NCBI RefSeq assembly: GCF_030408915.1
Contig: NZ_CP047654.1
Location: 1,054,001-1,118,000 of the forward strand
Source: Corynebacterium guangdongense
Lineage (GTDB): Bacteria > Actinomycetota > Actinomycetes > Mycobacteriales > Mycobacteriaceae
Direction: 5' to 3'
Length of the DNA stretch: 64,000 nt
The notes under the pieces were generated by a model, which was not told the DNA's origin, did no database searches, and worked only from the letters and a program-made list of their open reading frames with translations. Below, one piece after another: positions 16,069 to 24,635 of this stretch. Each line of letters starts with the position of its first letter. Position 1 is the first letter of the stretch. The position numbers were made by a program, and so were the translations under genes.

Positions 16069-17199
16069 CTACCTGCGGGTCACGCCCAGGCCGAGCGACT
16101 TCCCGGCCAGGGAGTCCTTGCGCATGACCAGCTGGTCGACGATGGCGCCGACGGCGGCGGCAGCGGGGGAGTCCTTCTCGGTGATGGCCACCGGGGTTCC
16201 CTCGTCGCCGTGGATGCGCAGTCGCGGATCCAGCGGCACCTGGCCCAGCAGCGGGACGGCGGCGCCGGTCAGGGTCGACAGGCGGTCGGCGACGGTCTGG
16301 CCGCCCCCGGAGCCGAAGACGTCGAGGATGCTGCCGTCCTCGAGCACCATGGCGGACATGTTCTCGATGACGCCGGTGATGCGCTGGTGGGTCTGCTGGC
16401 TCATGGAACCGGCGCGCTCGGCGACCTCCGCGGCCGCCTGCTGCGGGGTGGTCACGATGAGCAGCTCGGCGTTGGGCACGAGCTGAGCGACCGAGAGGGC
16501 GACGTCGCCGGTTCCCGGGGGCAGGTCCATGAGCAGGAAGTCGAGATCGCCCCAGAAGACGTCGCCGAGGAACTGCTGGATGGCGCGGTGCAGCATAGGG
16601 CCACGCCAGACGACGGGCGCGTTGCCGTCGACGAACTGGCCGATGGAGATGTGCTTCACGCCGTGGGAGATCGGCGGCATGATCATGTCGTCGACGACGG
16701 TCGGCTTCTGATCGGAGCCCATCAGGCCCGGGATGGAGTGGCCGTAGATGTCGGCGTCCAGGACGCCGACCTTGAACCCGCGCTCGGCCAGGGCGACGGC
16801 GAGGTTGACGGTCATGGAGGACTTGCCGACTCCGCCCTTGCCCGAGGCGACGGCGAAGACGCGGGTGGTGGAGTCCGGCTGGGCGAAGGGGATGACCGGC
16901 TCGTGGGCGTCGCCACGCAGGCTGTTGCGCAGTTCACGGCGCTGCTCGTCGCTCATCACGTCCATGGCCACGGTCACGGAACCGACGCCCTCCAGCTCCT
17001 CGAGGACGGCACGGGTGTTGGACTGGATGGTGTCGCGCATCGGGCAGCCGGCGATGGTGAGGTAGACCTCGACGGACACGTCGGCGCCGTCGATGCCGAT
17101 GGACTTGACCATTCCCAGGTCCGTGATCGGCTTGCCGATCTCCGGATCCTCGACGCGGGAGAGCGCGGAGCGCACGGAAGATTCAGTAATTGTTGTCAT
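16069..17199 (-). CDS. mrp: Mrp/ApbC iron-sulfur cluster carrier P-loop ATPase
   Basis: A 376-residue protein. The N-terminal MIP18/DUF59 domain (about 1-95, with DPEIGKPITDLGMV and the single cysteine of AGCPMRD) precedes a deviant Walker A, ASGKGGVGKSS (about 115), then DADIYGHSIPGLMG and MDLPPGTGDVAL. The C-terminal C-x-x-C of many Mrp proteins is not present in the visible sequence (the corresponding loop reads VIENMSAMV), which may affect how a cluster is held. The role is assembly or transfer of Fe-S clusters in the cytoplasm. It is 13 bases downstream of the DUF1003 gene and likely co-transcribed. Confidence 0.88.
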   Translation of the reverse strand: MTTITESSVRSALSRVEDPEIGKPITDLGMVKSIGIDGADVSVEVYLTIAGCPMRDTIQSNTRAVLEELEGVGSVTVAMDVMSDEQRRELRNSLRGDAHEPVIPFAQPDSTTRVFAVASGKGGVGKSSMTVNLAVALAERGFKVGVLDADIYGHSIPGLMGSDQKPTVVDDMIMPPISHGVKHISIGQFVDGNAPVVWRGPMLHRAIQQFLGDVFWGDLDFLLMDLPPGTGDVALSVAQLVPNAELLIVTTPQQAAAEVAERAGSMSQQTHQRITGVIENMSAMVLEDGSILDVFGSGGGQTVADRLSTLTGAAVPLLGQVPLDPRLRIHGDEGTPVAITEKDSPAAAAVGAIVDQLVMRKDSLAGKSLGLGVTRR

Positions 17200-17212
17200 G
17201 GTGCCAACTATC

Positions 17213-17812
17213 TTAGCTACGGTCTTTATCGTTGTTAATTGCGGTGTCCTCGCCGGAGTCGATGACGTCGCCGCCGACCGGTTCGGACAGGTCCTCCGGA
17301 GAATCATTGACCTCCGCGCTGACGTCGTCAAGCTTTGCTTCCATGCGCTCGAGCAGGGACTTGATGTCCTCGAGTTCGTGGCGCAGGTAGTCGCGGGTAA
17401 CGGTCTCACCCAGGTTCATGCGCACGCTGGCGAGCTCACGGGCGAGGAACTCGGTGTCCGCCTTCGTCTGCTCGTTGCGGCGGCGGTCGGCGGCGACGGT
17501 GACCTCGTCGCGGTCGGCCTGCCGGTTCTGCGCCAGCAGGATCAGCGGGGCGGAATAGGCCGCCTGCGTGGAGAAGGCGAGGTTGAGCAGGATGAAGGGG
17601 TAGGGGTCCCAGTTCCACCAGTAGCCGCCGATGTTCAGCGCAATCCAGACGATGACGAAGATCGTCTGCCACATGAGGTAGCGGCCGGTGCCGAAGAAGC
17701 GGGCGACACGTTCGGCGGCGGCTCCGATCACGTCGTCGTCGAGGCGGACGAGCTTGCGGCGGCGCTTCAGGCCGGTGGGCATCGACAGGTCGTCGCGGGC
17801 GAACTCAGCCAC
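17213..17812 (-). CDS. DUF1003 membrane protein
   Basis: A 199-residue protein with two close membrane helices (about 47-62 and 72-92; WNWDPYPFILLNLAFSTQAA between and in them) and a long C-terminal helical, acidic tail (115-199). These are standard DUF1003 features. The GTG start overlaps the stop of the upstream PRC/MgtE-N/CBS gene by 8 bp. The same pair lies next to mrp in Mycobacterium (Rv1231c-Rv1232c). Together they look like a split form of an MgtE-like regulated membrane protein, but transport has not been shown for DUF1003. Confidence 0.87.
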   Translation of the reverse strand: MAEFARDDLSMPTGLKRRRKLVRLDDDVIGAAAERVARFFGTGRYLMWQTIFVIVWIALNIGGYWWNWDPYPFILLNLAFSTQAAYSAPLILLAQNRQADRDEVTVAADRRRNEQTKADTEFLARELASVRMNLGETVTRDYLRHELEDIKSLLERMEAKLDDVSAEVNDSPEDLSEPVGGDVIDSGEDTAINNDKDRS

Positions 17813-19136
17813 GGCGCTTCACCTCCCTCCTCCGGCGCGCGGGCGGGAAGGGACGCGGGGTCGGGTCGTCGGGCCGGATCCCGTCCTCGCGCCAGTTCTC
17901 CGGAAGCAGGTGATCGAGCAGGTCGTCGACGGCGACCGCACCCAGCAGGTGGTTGTTCTCGTCGAGGACGGGGCCGCAGACCAGGTTGTAGGTGGCGAAG
18001 TAGCGCGCGGCGGTGGCGTGATCGTCGTCGACGCGCAGGGCCGGCAGCTCCGGGTCGAGGATGCCGCCGATCAGCATGCTCGGGGGCTCGCGCAGCAGCC
18101 GCTGCAGGTGGATGCAGCCGAGGTAGGAGCCGGTCGGGGTGGCGGTGGGGGCGCGGGTGACGAAGATCAGGGAGGACAGCGACACCGGCAGATCCGGGTT
18201 GCGTACGTGGGCCAGCGCCTCGGCGACGGTCGTCTGCGGCGAGAGGATGACCGGTTCCGGGGTCATCAACGCGCCGACGGTGTCCTCGGAGAAGCCCATC
18301 ATGCGGCGCACCGGGGCGGACTCGTCCGGGTCCATGAGCTCGAGGAGGACCTCCGCCTTGGACTCGTCGAGGTCCTGGAGGATGTCGGCGGCGTCGTCCG
18401 GGTCCATCTCCTCGAGGATGTCGGCGGCCCGCTCGATGTCGAGGGCCTCAATCATCTCCGCCTGGTCGTCCTCGGGCAGCTCGGCGACGATGTCGGCCAG
18501 GCGCTCGTCGTTGAGCTGGTAGGCGAGCTTGTTGCGCTCGGCGTCGGTGAGCTCGTTGATGTAGCTGGCGACGTCGGCCGGGCGCATGTCGTCGAGCGCG
18601 GCGATGGTCTCGACCATGGAGGAGTCGGCGGCCTGCGCGGGCGCCGAGAGGCCGTGGACGTGGCGCCAGTCGACGATGTTGAGCTCGGAGGTGCGCCCGA
18701 AGGTGCCGCGCTTGCCGATGACGGCCACCCGGGAGATGACCCAGTCGCGGGTGCGGGTGCGCTCCAGCTCGATGTCCGCGATCTCGACGGCGGAGCCGTG
18801 CAGCTGCGGCTCGTCCGGGTCGTCGGTGTGCACACGGGTGCCGATGATGTCGCCGATGACGGTCTGCTCGCCGACGCGCGGCCGGAACTGGCGCATCGAG
18901 ACCTGCCCCGAGACCAGGGTGATGTCACCCGGCTCAATGGCGGCGATGCGCAGCATCGGCAGGAAGATCCGCTGTTTGGTGGTCAGCTCCACGACCAGGC
19001 CCACGGCCCGGGAGTCGCGGGGATAGGCGCGCAACGCGATCACGACGTCGCGCACCCGGCCGATCACCTCGAAGTCGGGGCCACGGACCTGCAGGCCGGC
19101 CAGGCGGCCGGCGTAGACGCGTGTCAGGGTACTCAT
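17805..19136 (-). CDS. PRC-barrel / MgtE N-terminal / CBS domain protein
   Basis: A 443-residue soluble protein. The N-terminal part (1-170) has PRC-barrel-like repeats (GPDFEVIGRVRDVVI; IGKRGTFGRTSELNIV). The middle (about 185-295) is the MgtE intracellular superhelical domain with repeated MRPADVASYI, LPEDDQAEMIEALD, MDPDDAADILQDL segments. The C-terminal part (about 300-425) carries a CBS pair (VGALMTPEPVILSPQTTVAE; LLGAVAVDDLLDHLLP). MgtE proteins use this module as a magnesium sensor, but the channel domain is absent; the neighbouring DUF1003 membrane protein may be its partner. ATG 19136 is preferred over an upstream TTG. Confidence 0.87.
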   Translation of the reverse strand: MSTLTRVYAGRLAGLQVRGPDFEVIGRVRDVVIALRAYPRDSRAVGLVVELTTKQRIFLPMLRIAAIEPGDITLVSGQVSMRQFRPRVGEQTVIGDIIGTRVHTDDPDEPQLHGSAVEIADIELERTRTRDWVISRVAVIGKRGTFGRTSELNIVDWRHVHGLSAPAQAADSSMVETIAALDDMRPADVASYINELTDAERNKLAYQLNDERLADIVAELPEDDQAEMIEALDIERAADILEEMDPDDAADILQDLDESKAEVLLELMDPDESAPVRRMMGFSEDTVGALMTPEPVILSPQTTVAEALAHVRNPDLPVSLSSLIFVTRAPTATPTGSYLGCIHLQRLLREPPSMLIGGILDPELPALRVDDDHATAARYFATYNLVCGPVLDENNHLLGAVAVDDLLDHLLPENWREDGIRPDDPTPRPFPPARRRREVKRRG

Positions 19137-19257
19137 GAGGGCCAAGTTTAGACCCCCGCCGCCCGGAACAAATTACCCGGGAAAACCGTTGAATCCGTGC
19201 GGGAGAATTTATTCCCCACTTTGACGATTATGAACGTATTCGAAAGGTAAACACGAT

Positions 19258-19788
19258 ATGGCAACCAGGAATCCGGTCCCCTCACCCATGGAACGCCCCG
19301 CCGGCTGGCCGGTCGGCTCCTTCAACACCTACGCCGAAGCCCAGGCCGCGGTCGACAACCTCTCCGACCGCTCCTTCCCGGTGGAGAACCTCTCCATCGT
19401 CGGTGTCGACCTCATCCAGGTCGAGAAAGTCACCGGCCGCCTGACCTGGGGCAAAGTCCTCGGCGGCGGCGCCCTCTCCGGCGCCTGGATGGGCCTGTTC
19501 TTCGGCGTCCTCTTCGCCGTGTTCAGCCCCACGGTCTGGGGCCCGATCCTCTTCGGCCTGATCATCGGCGCGATCTTCGGCATGGTCTTCGCCGGCGTCA
19601 GCTACGCCCTGACGGGCGGTGACCGCGACTTCACCTCCATGACCCAGATCGTGGCCGGCCGCTACGACGTCATCTCCGCGCCGGAGCACGCCACCCGCGC
19701 CCGCGACATGATCGCCGAGATGGGCGTCGGCCCTCGCCGCAGCCCGCAGGAGAACCCCTACGAGGCGCCGCGGGACCCGCAGAACTAG
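19258..19788 (+). CDS. General stress protein-like membrane protein (YflT / GSP17M type)
   Basis: A 176-residue protein. The start contains VGSFNTYAEAQAAVDNLSDRSFPVENLSIVG (two pieces of a ferredoxin-like stress domain, residues 20-50), followed by glycine-rich hydrophobic segments (about 68-85 and 90-120) and a short domain end ITSAPEHATRARDM-like region. The pattern resembles general-stress proteins with a central membrane hairpin. It is divergent from the MgtE-N/CBS gene. GAAAGG lies about 11 bases before the ATG. Exact role unknown. Confidence 0.78.
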   Translation: MATRNPVPSPMERPAGWPVGSFNTYAEAQAAVDNLSDRSFPVENLSIVGVDLIQVEKVTGRLTWGKVLGGGALSGAWMGLFFGVLFAVFSPTVWGPILFGLIIGAIFGMVFAGVSYALTGGDRDFTSMTQIVAGRYDVISAPEHATRARDMIAEMGVGPRRSPQENPYEAPRDPQN

Positions 19789-19869
19789 TCCGGTCCACAT
19801 CCTCGGGCAGCCACCGGATACACTCGCTCGGGAGAAACGCCCGACCGCTTCCGCACCCCCAGGAGAACC

Positions 19870-20616
19870 ATGATCCGCCGCCGTCAGACCAGCCGCCGCC
19901 TTGGTGCACTGACCGCGGCGGTCGTGATTTCCCTGGGGGCCCTGACCGCCTGCGCTGAGCACGAGCCCCGCCGCGACCACCAGCTGGACCGCGAGCGGGC
20001 CGTGACCATCTCGGTCAACGCCAACTCCCTGGAGCAGCTCGTCCTGGGCGAGGTCTACCAGCGCATCCTGGCCCACGAGGGCCGCCAGACGGTGCTGGTC
20101 ATGGAGGATGACATCACCGTCTCCGGGCGCATGGACCGCCTGGCGGAGGGCCGGGCCGACTTCATCATCGGCTGCACCGGCGACCTGCTCGGCGTGGTCA
20201 ACCCCACCACCGCCGAGGAGCTCGTCGAGTCCCTCGAGTCCGCCGACACCCCCGCCGAGGAGGCGTCAGCGGCGGACGAGGTCTACCGGGCCTTCGTCGG
20301 CTCCCTGCCGACCTACACCACCACGACCGACCCCTCGCCGGCTCAGGGCTGCACGGCCGGCCAGGAGGCGGATCTGCCGCAGAACATCGTCCCGGTCTTC
20401 CGCGCCGCCATGCTCGACGGCTCCGAGGTCGCGGCGGTTCAGGGGGTGACCAAGCTGATGACCACCGCGGACGTCAGCGACATGCTGGAGTACGCGCGGG
20501 GCACTGACGACGTCACCAAGGCGGTCGACTGGTGGATCAACGCCAACAACGTCCTGCCCGCCGAGGCTGACGACGAACGCGAGGAGGAGTCACCGAACTA
20601 CCTCTACCAGCCCTGA
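19870..20616 (+). CDS. Lipoprotein, periplasmic substrate-binding-like
   Basis: A 248-residue protein with a lipoprotein signal peptide: a positively charged start, hydrophobic core LGALTAAVVISLGALTA and lipobox L-T-A-C at about 24-27. The mature part resembles OpuAC/glycine-betaine type binding folds (SVNANSLEQLVLGEVYQRIL, then FIIGCTGDLLG and a C-terminal VDWWINANNVLP), but it stands alone without transporter genes. It is likely anchored on the outer face of the cytoplasmic membrane; ligand unknown. AGGAG lies before the ATG. Confidence 0.75.
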   Translation: MIRRRQTSRRLGALTAAVVISLGALTACAEHEPRRDHQLDRERAVTISVNANSLEQLVLGEVYQRILAHEGRQTVLVMEDDITVSGRMDRLAEGRADFIIGCTGDLLGVVNPTTAEELVESLESADTPAEEASAADEVYRAFVGSLPTYTTTTDPSPAQGCTAGQEADLPQNIVPVFRAAMLDGSEVAAVQGVTKLMTTADVSDMLEYARGTDDVTKAVDWWINANNVLPAEADDEREEESPNYLYQP

Positions 20617-20635
20617 TTTGGCCCACCTCCGGCCG

Positions 20636-20660
20636 CCCCCGGCACCGTCGGTGCCGGGGG
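20636..20660 (+). terminator. Terminator after the lipoprotein gene
   Basis: An 11-bp stem CCCCCGGCACC (20636-20646) with GGTGCCGGGGG (20650-20660) and a minimal loop, 19 bases after the stop at 20616. Confidence 0.75.
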
Positions 20661-20740
20661 TCAACTGTGTCAGGCCCCGGCCGAGGCGTCCCCTCTGGTG
20701 ATTCCGGGCAGTCGGCGAACGCCGCCGTGCGGAAAACCGC

Positions 20741-20770
20741 GAACGCCCCGTCCGGATGGACGGGGCGTTC
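20741..20770 (-). terminator. odhA terminator
   Basis: A 13-bp perfect stem GAACGCCCCGTCC / GGACGGGGCGTTC with a 4-base loop, followed on the minus strand by GCGGTTTTCC. It lies 20 bases past the odhA stop. Confidence 0.85.
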
Positions 20771-20772
20771 GG

Positions 20773-20784
20773 GCGTCGGCAAGC
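20773..20784. repeat. Gene-end 12-mer GCGTCGGCAAGC, copy 1
   Basis: Exact 12-base copy lying between the odhA stop codon (20791) and its terminator hairpin (20741-20770). Other exact copies are at 45165-45176 and, inverted, at 58109-58120. Confidence 0.5.
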
Positions 20785-20790
20785 TCCGGA

Positions 20791-23700
20791 CTACTTGCGG
20801 AAGGCGGCCTCCAGGAGGGCCTTCTGCTCGATCTGGTGGACCTTGGCGATACCGGTCGCGGTCGAGGACTGCGCACGGCGGGAGATGCGCTTCATGCGCG
20901 GCATCTCGGGGATGAGCTCATGCAGGTGCTCGTTGTAGAACGGCCAGGCACCCTGGTTGGCCGGCTCGTCCTGGACCCAGCGGATGTCGTTGACGTTCGG
21001 GTAGAAGGCCAGCGCGTCGCGGATGCGGTTGAACGGGATCGGGTGCAGCATCTCGATGCGGACGATCGCGACGTCCTCGCGGCCCTCCTCCTGACGCTTG
21101 GCCTCGAGCTCGTAGTAGATCTTGCCCGTGCAGAACATCAGGTGGGTGATCTTGTCGGTGTCGCCGACCTTGTTGCCCTCGCGGTCGACCAGGCGCGGGT
21201 CGTTGATGACCGACTGGAACTTCTTGACGTCGGTGAAGTCGGCGACCTCGGAGGCGGCGGCCTTGTTGCGCAGCATCGACTTCGGGGTGAAGACGACCAG
21301 CGGACGGGACATGGTGCCCATCGCGTGGCGGCGCAGCAGGTGGAAGTGGTTGGCCGCGGTGGACGGCTGCGCGACGGTCATGGAACCCTCGGCGGTCATC
21401 TGCAGGAAGCGCTCGATGCGCGCGGAGGAGTGGTCCGGGCCCTGGCCCTCGTAGCCGTGCGGCAGGAGGAGGATGAGCTTGGACAGCTGGCCCCACTTGG
21501 CCTCGCCGGAGGAGACGTACTCGTCGATGATGGTCTGGGCGCCGTTGGCGAAGTCACCGAACTGGGCCTCCCAGGCGACGACGGCGTCAAGGTTGCCGAC
21601 GGAGTAGCCGTACTCGAAGCCCATGCCGGCGAACTCGGTCAGCGCCGAGTTGTAGACCAGGAACTTGCCGCCCTTGCCGGAATCCTGCGCGACGGCGTCC
21701 ATCGGGTTGTACTCGGCGCCGGTCTCCGGGTCGACGGCGACGGCGTGACGCTGGGTGAAGGTGCCGCGGCGGGAGTCCTCTCCGGCGAGACGAACGAGCT
21801 TGCCGTCGCCGGCCAGGGAACCGAATGCGAGGAGCTCGCCCCAGCCCCAGTCGATGCCGCCCTTCTCGAAGGAGGCGGCGCGGGCCTTGGCCACGCGCTC
21901 GACGCGCTTGTGGTAGTTAAAGCCCTCCGGCGGGTTGCCGTAGGCCTCGGCCAGCTTCTGGAACTGCTCACGGGTGATGGAGGTGTCCAGGTCACGGGAC
22001 AGCGCCTGGGAGGAGGTGATGCCGTACTGCTCGGCCGGGGTACCCTCCTCGCCCTGCTTGACCTCGTTGAAGACGGACTCCATCTGGTCGTTGAAGTCGC
22101 GGGCGGCGGCCTCGATCTCGTCCTCGGTCAGGTCGCCGCGGCCGATGAGCTGGTCGGTGTACTTGGCGCGGACGGTCGGACGGTTGTCGATGAGCTCGTA
22201 GAGCTGCGGCTGGGTCATCGACGGGTCATCGGCCTCGTTGTGGCCGCGGCGGCGGTAGCAGATGAGGTCGATGAAGACGTCCTTGCCGAAGCGACGGCGG
22301 TACTCCGTGGCCAGGCGGGCGACCCAGACGACGGCCTCCGGGTCATCGCCGTTGACGTGGAAGACCGGGGTGTCGAAGCCCTTGGCCAGGTCGGTGGCGT
22401 AGTAGGTGGAGCGGGAGGAGTCCGGGGTGGTGGTGAAGCCGACCTGGTTGTTGACGATGACGTGGACGGTGCCGCCGACGTCGTAGCCGCGCAGCTTGGA
22501 GATGTTGATGGTCTCCTGGACCACGCCGAGGCCGGCGAAGGAGGCGTCGCCGTGCAGCATCAGCGGAACGACGGTGTAGCCCTCCTCGGTGTCGCCCTTG
22601 TCCAGGATGTCCTGCTTGGCGCGGGCCAGGCCGACGAGGACCGGGTCCACGGCCTCGAGGTGGGAGGGGTTCGCGGTCAGGGAGACGTCGATCTCGCCGT
22701 CGCCGAACATCTGCACGTACTCGCCCTCGGAGCCGAGGTGGTACTTCACGTCGCCGGAGCCGCCGTCCTGGCCGCCGGTCATCTTGCCCTCGAACTCGTG
22801 GAAGATGTTGGCCAGCGGCTTGCCGACGATGTTGAACAGGACGTTGAGGCGGCCGCGGTGCGGCATGCCGATGACGACCTCGTCGAGGCCCTGGCCGGCG
22901 GCGGTGTCGATGACGGCGTCCATCAGCGGGATGAGCGCCTCGGCGCCCTCGAGGGAGAAGCGCTTCTGGCCGACGTACTTGGTCTGCAGGAAGTTCTCGA
23001 ACGCCTCCGCGGAGTTCAGCTTCTGCAGGATGTACTTCTTCTCCGCGGTGGTCGGGGTCGGCATGCCGGCCTCGAGACGCTCCTGCAGCCACTCGCGCTC
23101 GTCGCGGTCGAGGATGTGGGTGTACTCGGTGCCGACCTTGAGGGTGTAGGCCTCACGCAGGGTGGTGAGGACCTCACGCAGGGTCATGCGCTCGCGGCCG
23201 ACGAAGCCGCCGACGTTGAACTGGCGGTCCAGATCCCAGATGGACAGGCCGTGGGTGCGCATGTCCAGATCGCGGTGATCCGGAATGGCCAGGCCCGGCT
23301 GCTGCCAGCTGAGCGGGTTGGAGTCGGCGATGAGGTGGCCGCGGGCGCGGTAGGCCTCGATCAGCTGCTGGACGCGGGTGTTCTTGTCGATGCCGTGGTC
23401 CGGGACGTCCTGGGACCAGCGCAGCGGGGCGAAGGGGACGCCCATCGACTCGAAGATGTGGTCCCAGAACTTGTCGTCGATGAGCAGCTGGGAAATGGTG
23501 CGCAGGAACTCGCCGGACTCCGCACCCTGGATGACTCGGTGGTCGTAGGTGGAGGTCAGGGTGACGAGCTTGCCGATGCCCAGCTCGGCCAGACGGTCCT
23601 CGGAGGAGCCGGCGAACTCGGCCGGGTAGTCCATGGCGCCGACGCCGACGATGGTGCCCTGGCCCTTGGTCAGGCGCGGGATGGAGTGGCGGGTGCCGAT

Positions 23701-24501
23701 GCCGCCCGGGTTGGTCAGGGAGATGGTCACACCCTGGTAGTCGTCGAGCTTGAGACCGCCGGTCTGGGAGCGCTTGACGATGTCGTCATAGCCCTCGACG
23801 AACTCCGCGAAGGACATCTTCTCGGTTTCCTTGATGGCGGCGACCACGAGCGCGCGGGAGCCGTCCTTCTGCGGAAGGTCGATGGCCAGGCCCAGGTTGA
23901 TGTGCTCCGGGTTGACGACGGTGGGCTTGCCGGCCTCGTCGACCTCGTAGCGGACGTTCATGTCCGGGTGGTTCATGGTGGCGCGAACCAGCGCGTAACC
24001 GATGACGTGCGTGAAGGAGATCTTGCCGCCGCCGACGCGCTTGAGATGACCGTTGACCAGCGCGCGGTTCTCGAACATGAGCTTGACCGGCATGTCGCGG
24101 ACCGTGGTGGCGGTCGGCAGCTCGAGGGACTCGTCCATGTTCTTGGCGATGGCCTTGAACATGCCCTTCAGCGCCTTGGCGCCGGCCTCGGGAGCGTCCT
24201 TGGCCTTGTCCATCGGCGAAGGCTTCTCCTTCTTGGCGGGCTTGACCGGCTTGGACGCCTCCTGCTTGGCGGCCTTCTCGGACTGCTTGTCGGCGCCGGT
24301 GCCCTCCGGAGCCGGAGTGGCCTGGGGACGCTGAGCGGAAGCGGATGCGCCGGCGGAAGACTGCTCTGCGGTCTTCGGGGCACCGTTCTTCTCGAACAGC
24401 TCCTTCCATTCGGCGCCGACCGAGTTCGGGTCCTGCTTAAACTGCTGGTACATCTCATCAACCAGCCACTGATTCTGGCCGAAAGTGCTAGCACTGCTCA
24501 C
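20791..24501 (-). CDS. odhA: 2-oxoglutarate dehydrogenase OdhA, fused E2 catalytic domain and E1
   Basis: A 1236-residue protein. Residues 1-40 (STFGQNQWLVDEMYQQF) are the E1o N-terminal motif. A low-complexity Ala/Pro/Lys linker (about 45-115) precedes a succinyltransferase (E2) catalytic domain (about 120-330) with STYDHRVIQGAESGEFL and DFWDHIF-like end. The thiamine diphosphate E1 part follows to the end (GMPHRGRLNVLFNIVG, GDGEIDVSLTANPSHLEAV, HVNGDDPEAV). No lipoyl domain is present, as in C. glutamicum, where OdhA uses the lipoyl domains of AceF. It decarboxylates 2-oxoglutarate in the TCA cycle and is the known target of OdhI. GTG 24501 with AGAGGAGA upstream matches the family start MSSASTFGQN. 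Confidence 0.96.
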   Translation of the reverse strand: MSSASTFGQNQWLVDEMYQQFKQDPNSVGAEWKELFEKNGAPKTAEQSSAGASASAQRPQATPAPEGTGADKQSEKAAKQEASKPVKPAKKEKPSPMDKAKDAPEAGAKALKGMFKAIAKNMDESLELPTATTVRDMPVKLMFENRALVNGHLKRVGGGKISFTHVIGYALVRATMNHPDMNVRYEVDEAGKPTVVNPEHINLGLAIDLPQKDGSRALVVAAIKETEKMSFAEFVEGYDDIVKRSQTGGLKLDDYQGVTISLTNPGGIGTRHSIPRLTKGQGTIVGVGAMDYPAEFAGSSEDRLAELGIGKLVTLTSTYDHRVIQGAESGEFLRTISQLLIDDKFWDHIFESMGVPFAPLRWSQDVPDHGIDKNTRVQQLIEAYRARGHLIADSNPLSWQQPGLAIPDHRDLDMRTHGLSIWDLDRQFNVGGFVGRERMTLREVLTTLREAYTLKVGTEYTHILDRDEREWLQERLEAGMPTPTTAEKKYILQKLNSAEAFENFLQTKYVGQKRFSLEGAEALIPLMDAVIDTAAGQGLDEVVIGMPHRGRLNVLFNIVGKPLANIFHEFEGKMTGGQDGGSGDVKYHLGSEGEYVQMFGDGEIDVSLTANPSHLEAVDPVLVGLARAKQDILDKGDTEEGYTVVPLMLHGDASFAGLGVVQETINISKLRGYDVGGTVHVIVNNQVGFTTTPDSSRSTYYATDLAKGFDTPVFHVNGDDPEAVVWVARLATEYRRRFGKDVFIDLICYRRRGHNEADDPSMTQPQLYELIDNRPTVRAKYTDQLIGRGDLTEDEIEAAARDFNDQMESVFNEVKQGEEGTPAEQYGITSSQALSRDLDTSITREQFQKLAEAYGNPPEGFNYHKRVERVAKARAASFEKGGIDWGWGELLAFGSLAGDGKLVRLAGEDSRRGTFTQRHAVAVDPETGAEYNPMDAVAQDSGKGGKFLVYNSALTEFAGMGFEYGYSVGNLDAVVAWEAQFGDFANGAQTIIDEYVSSGEAKWGQLSKLILLLPHGYEGQGPDHSSARIERFLQMTAEGSMTVAQPSTAANHFHLLRRHAMGTMSRPLVVFTPKSMLRNKAAASEVADFTDVKKFQSVINDPRLVDREGNKVGDTDKITHLMFCTGKIYYELEAKRQEEGREDVAIVRIEMLHPIPFNRIRDALAFYPNVNDIRWVQDEPANQGAWPFYNEHLHELIPEMPRMKRISRRAQSSTATGIAKVHQIEQKALLEAAFRK

Positions 24502-24635
24502 GGCAGAGGGTCTCCTCTTGGTTTGGTTCGCTTGTGGGGACATAGATGGGCTAAATCCCCACTCTAGATCTCCCCACGACCCTAATGCTTCACCCCCCTG
24601 GGCAACCATGATCCACCCACCTGGGACTACCCCCG

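Noticed and set aside
20698..24567. A reading frame of about 1289 codons on the plus strand opposite odhA
   Set aside because: It mirrors odhA, has no recognisable domain, and is rich in leucine, glycine, valine and aspartate, as antisense frames of GC-rich genes are.
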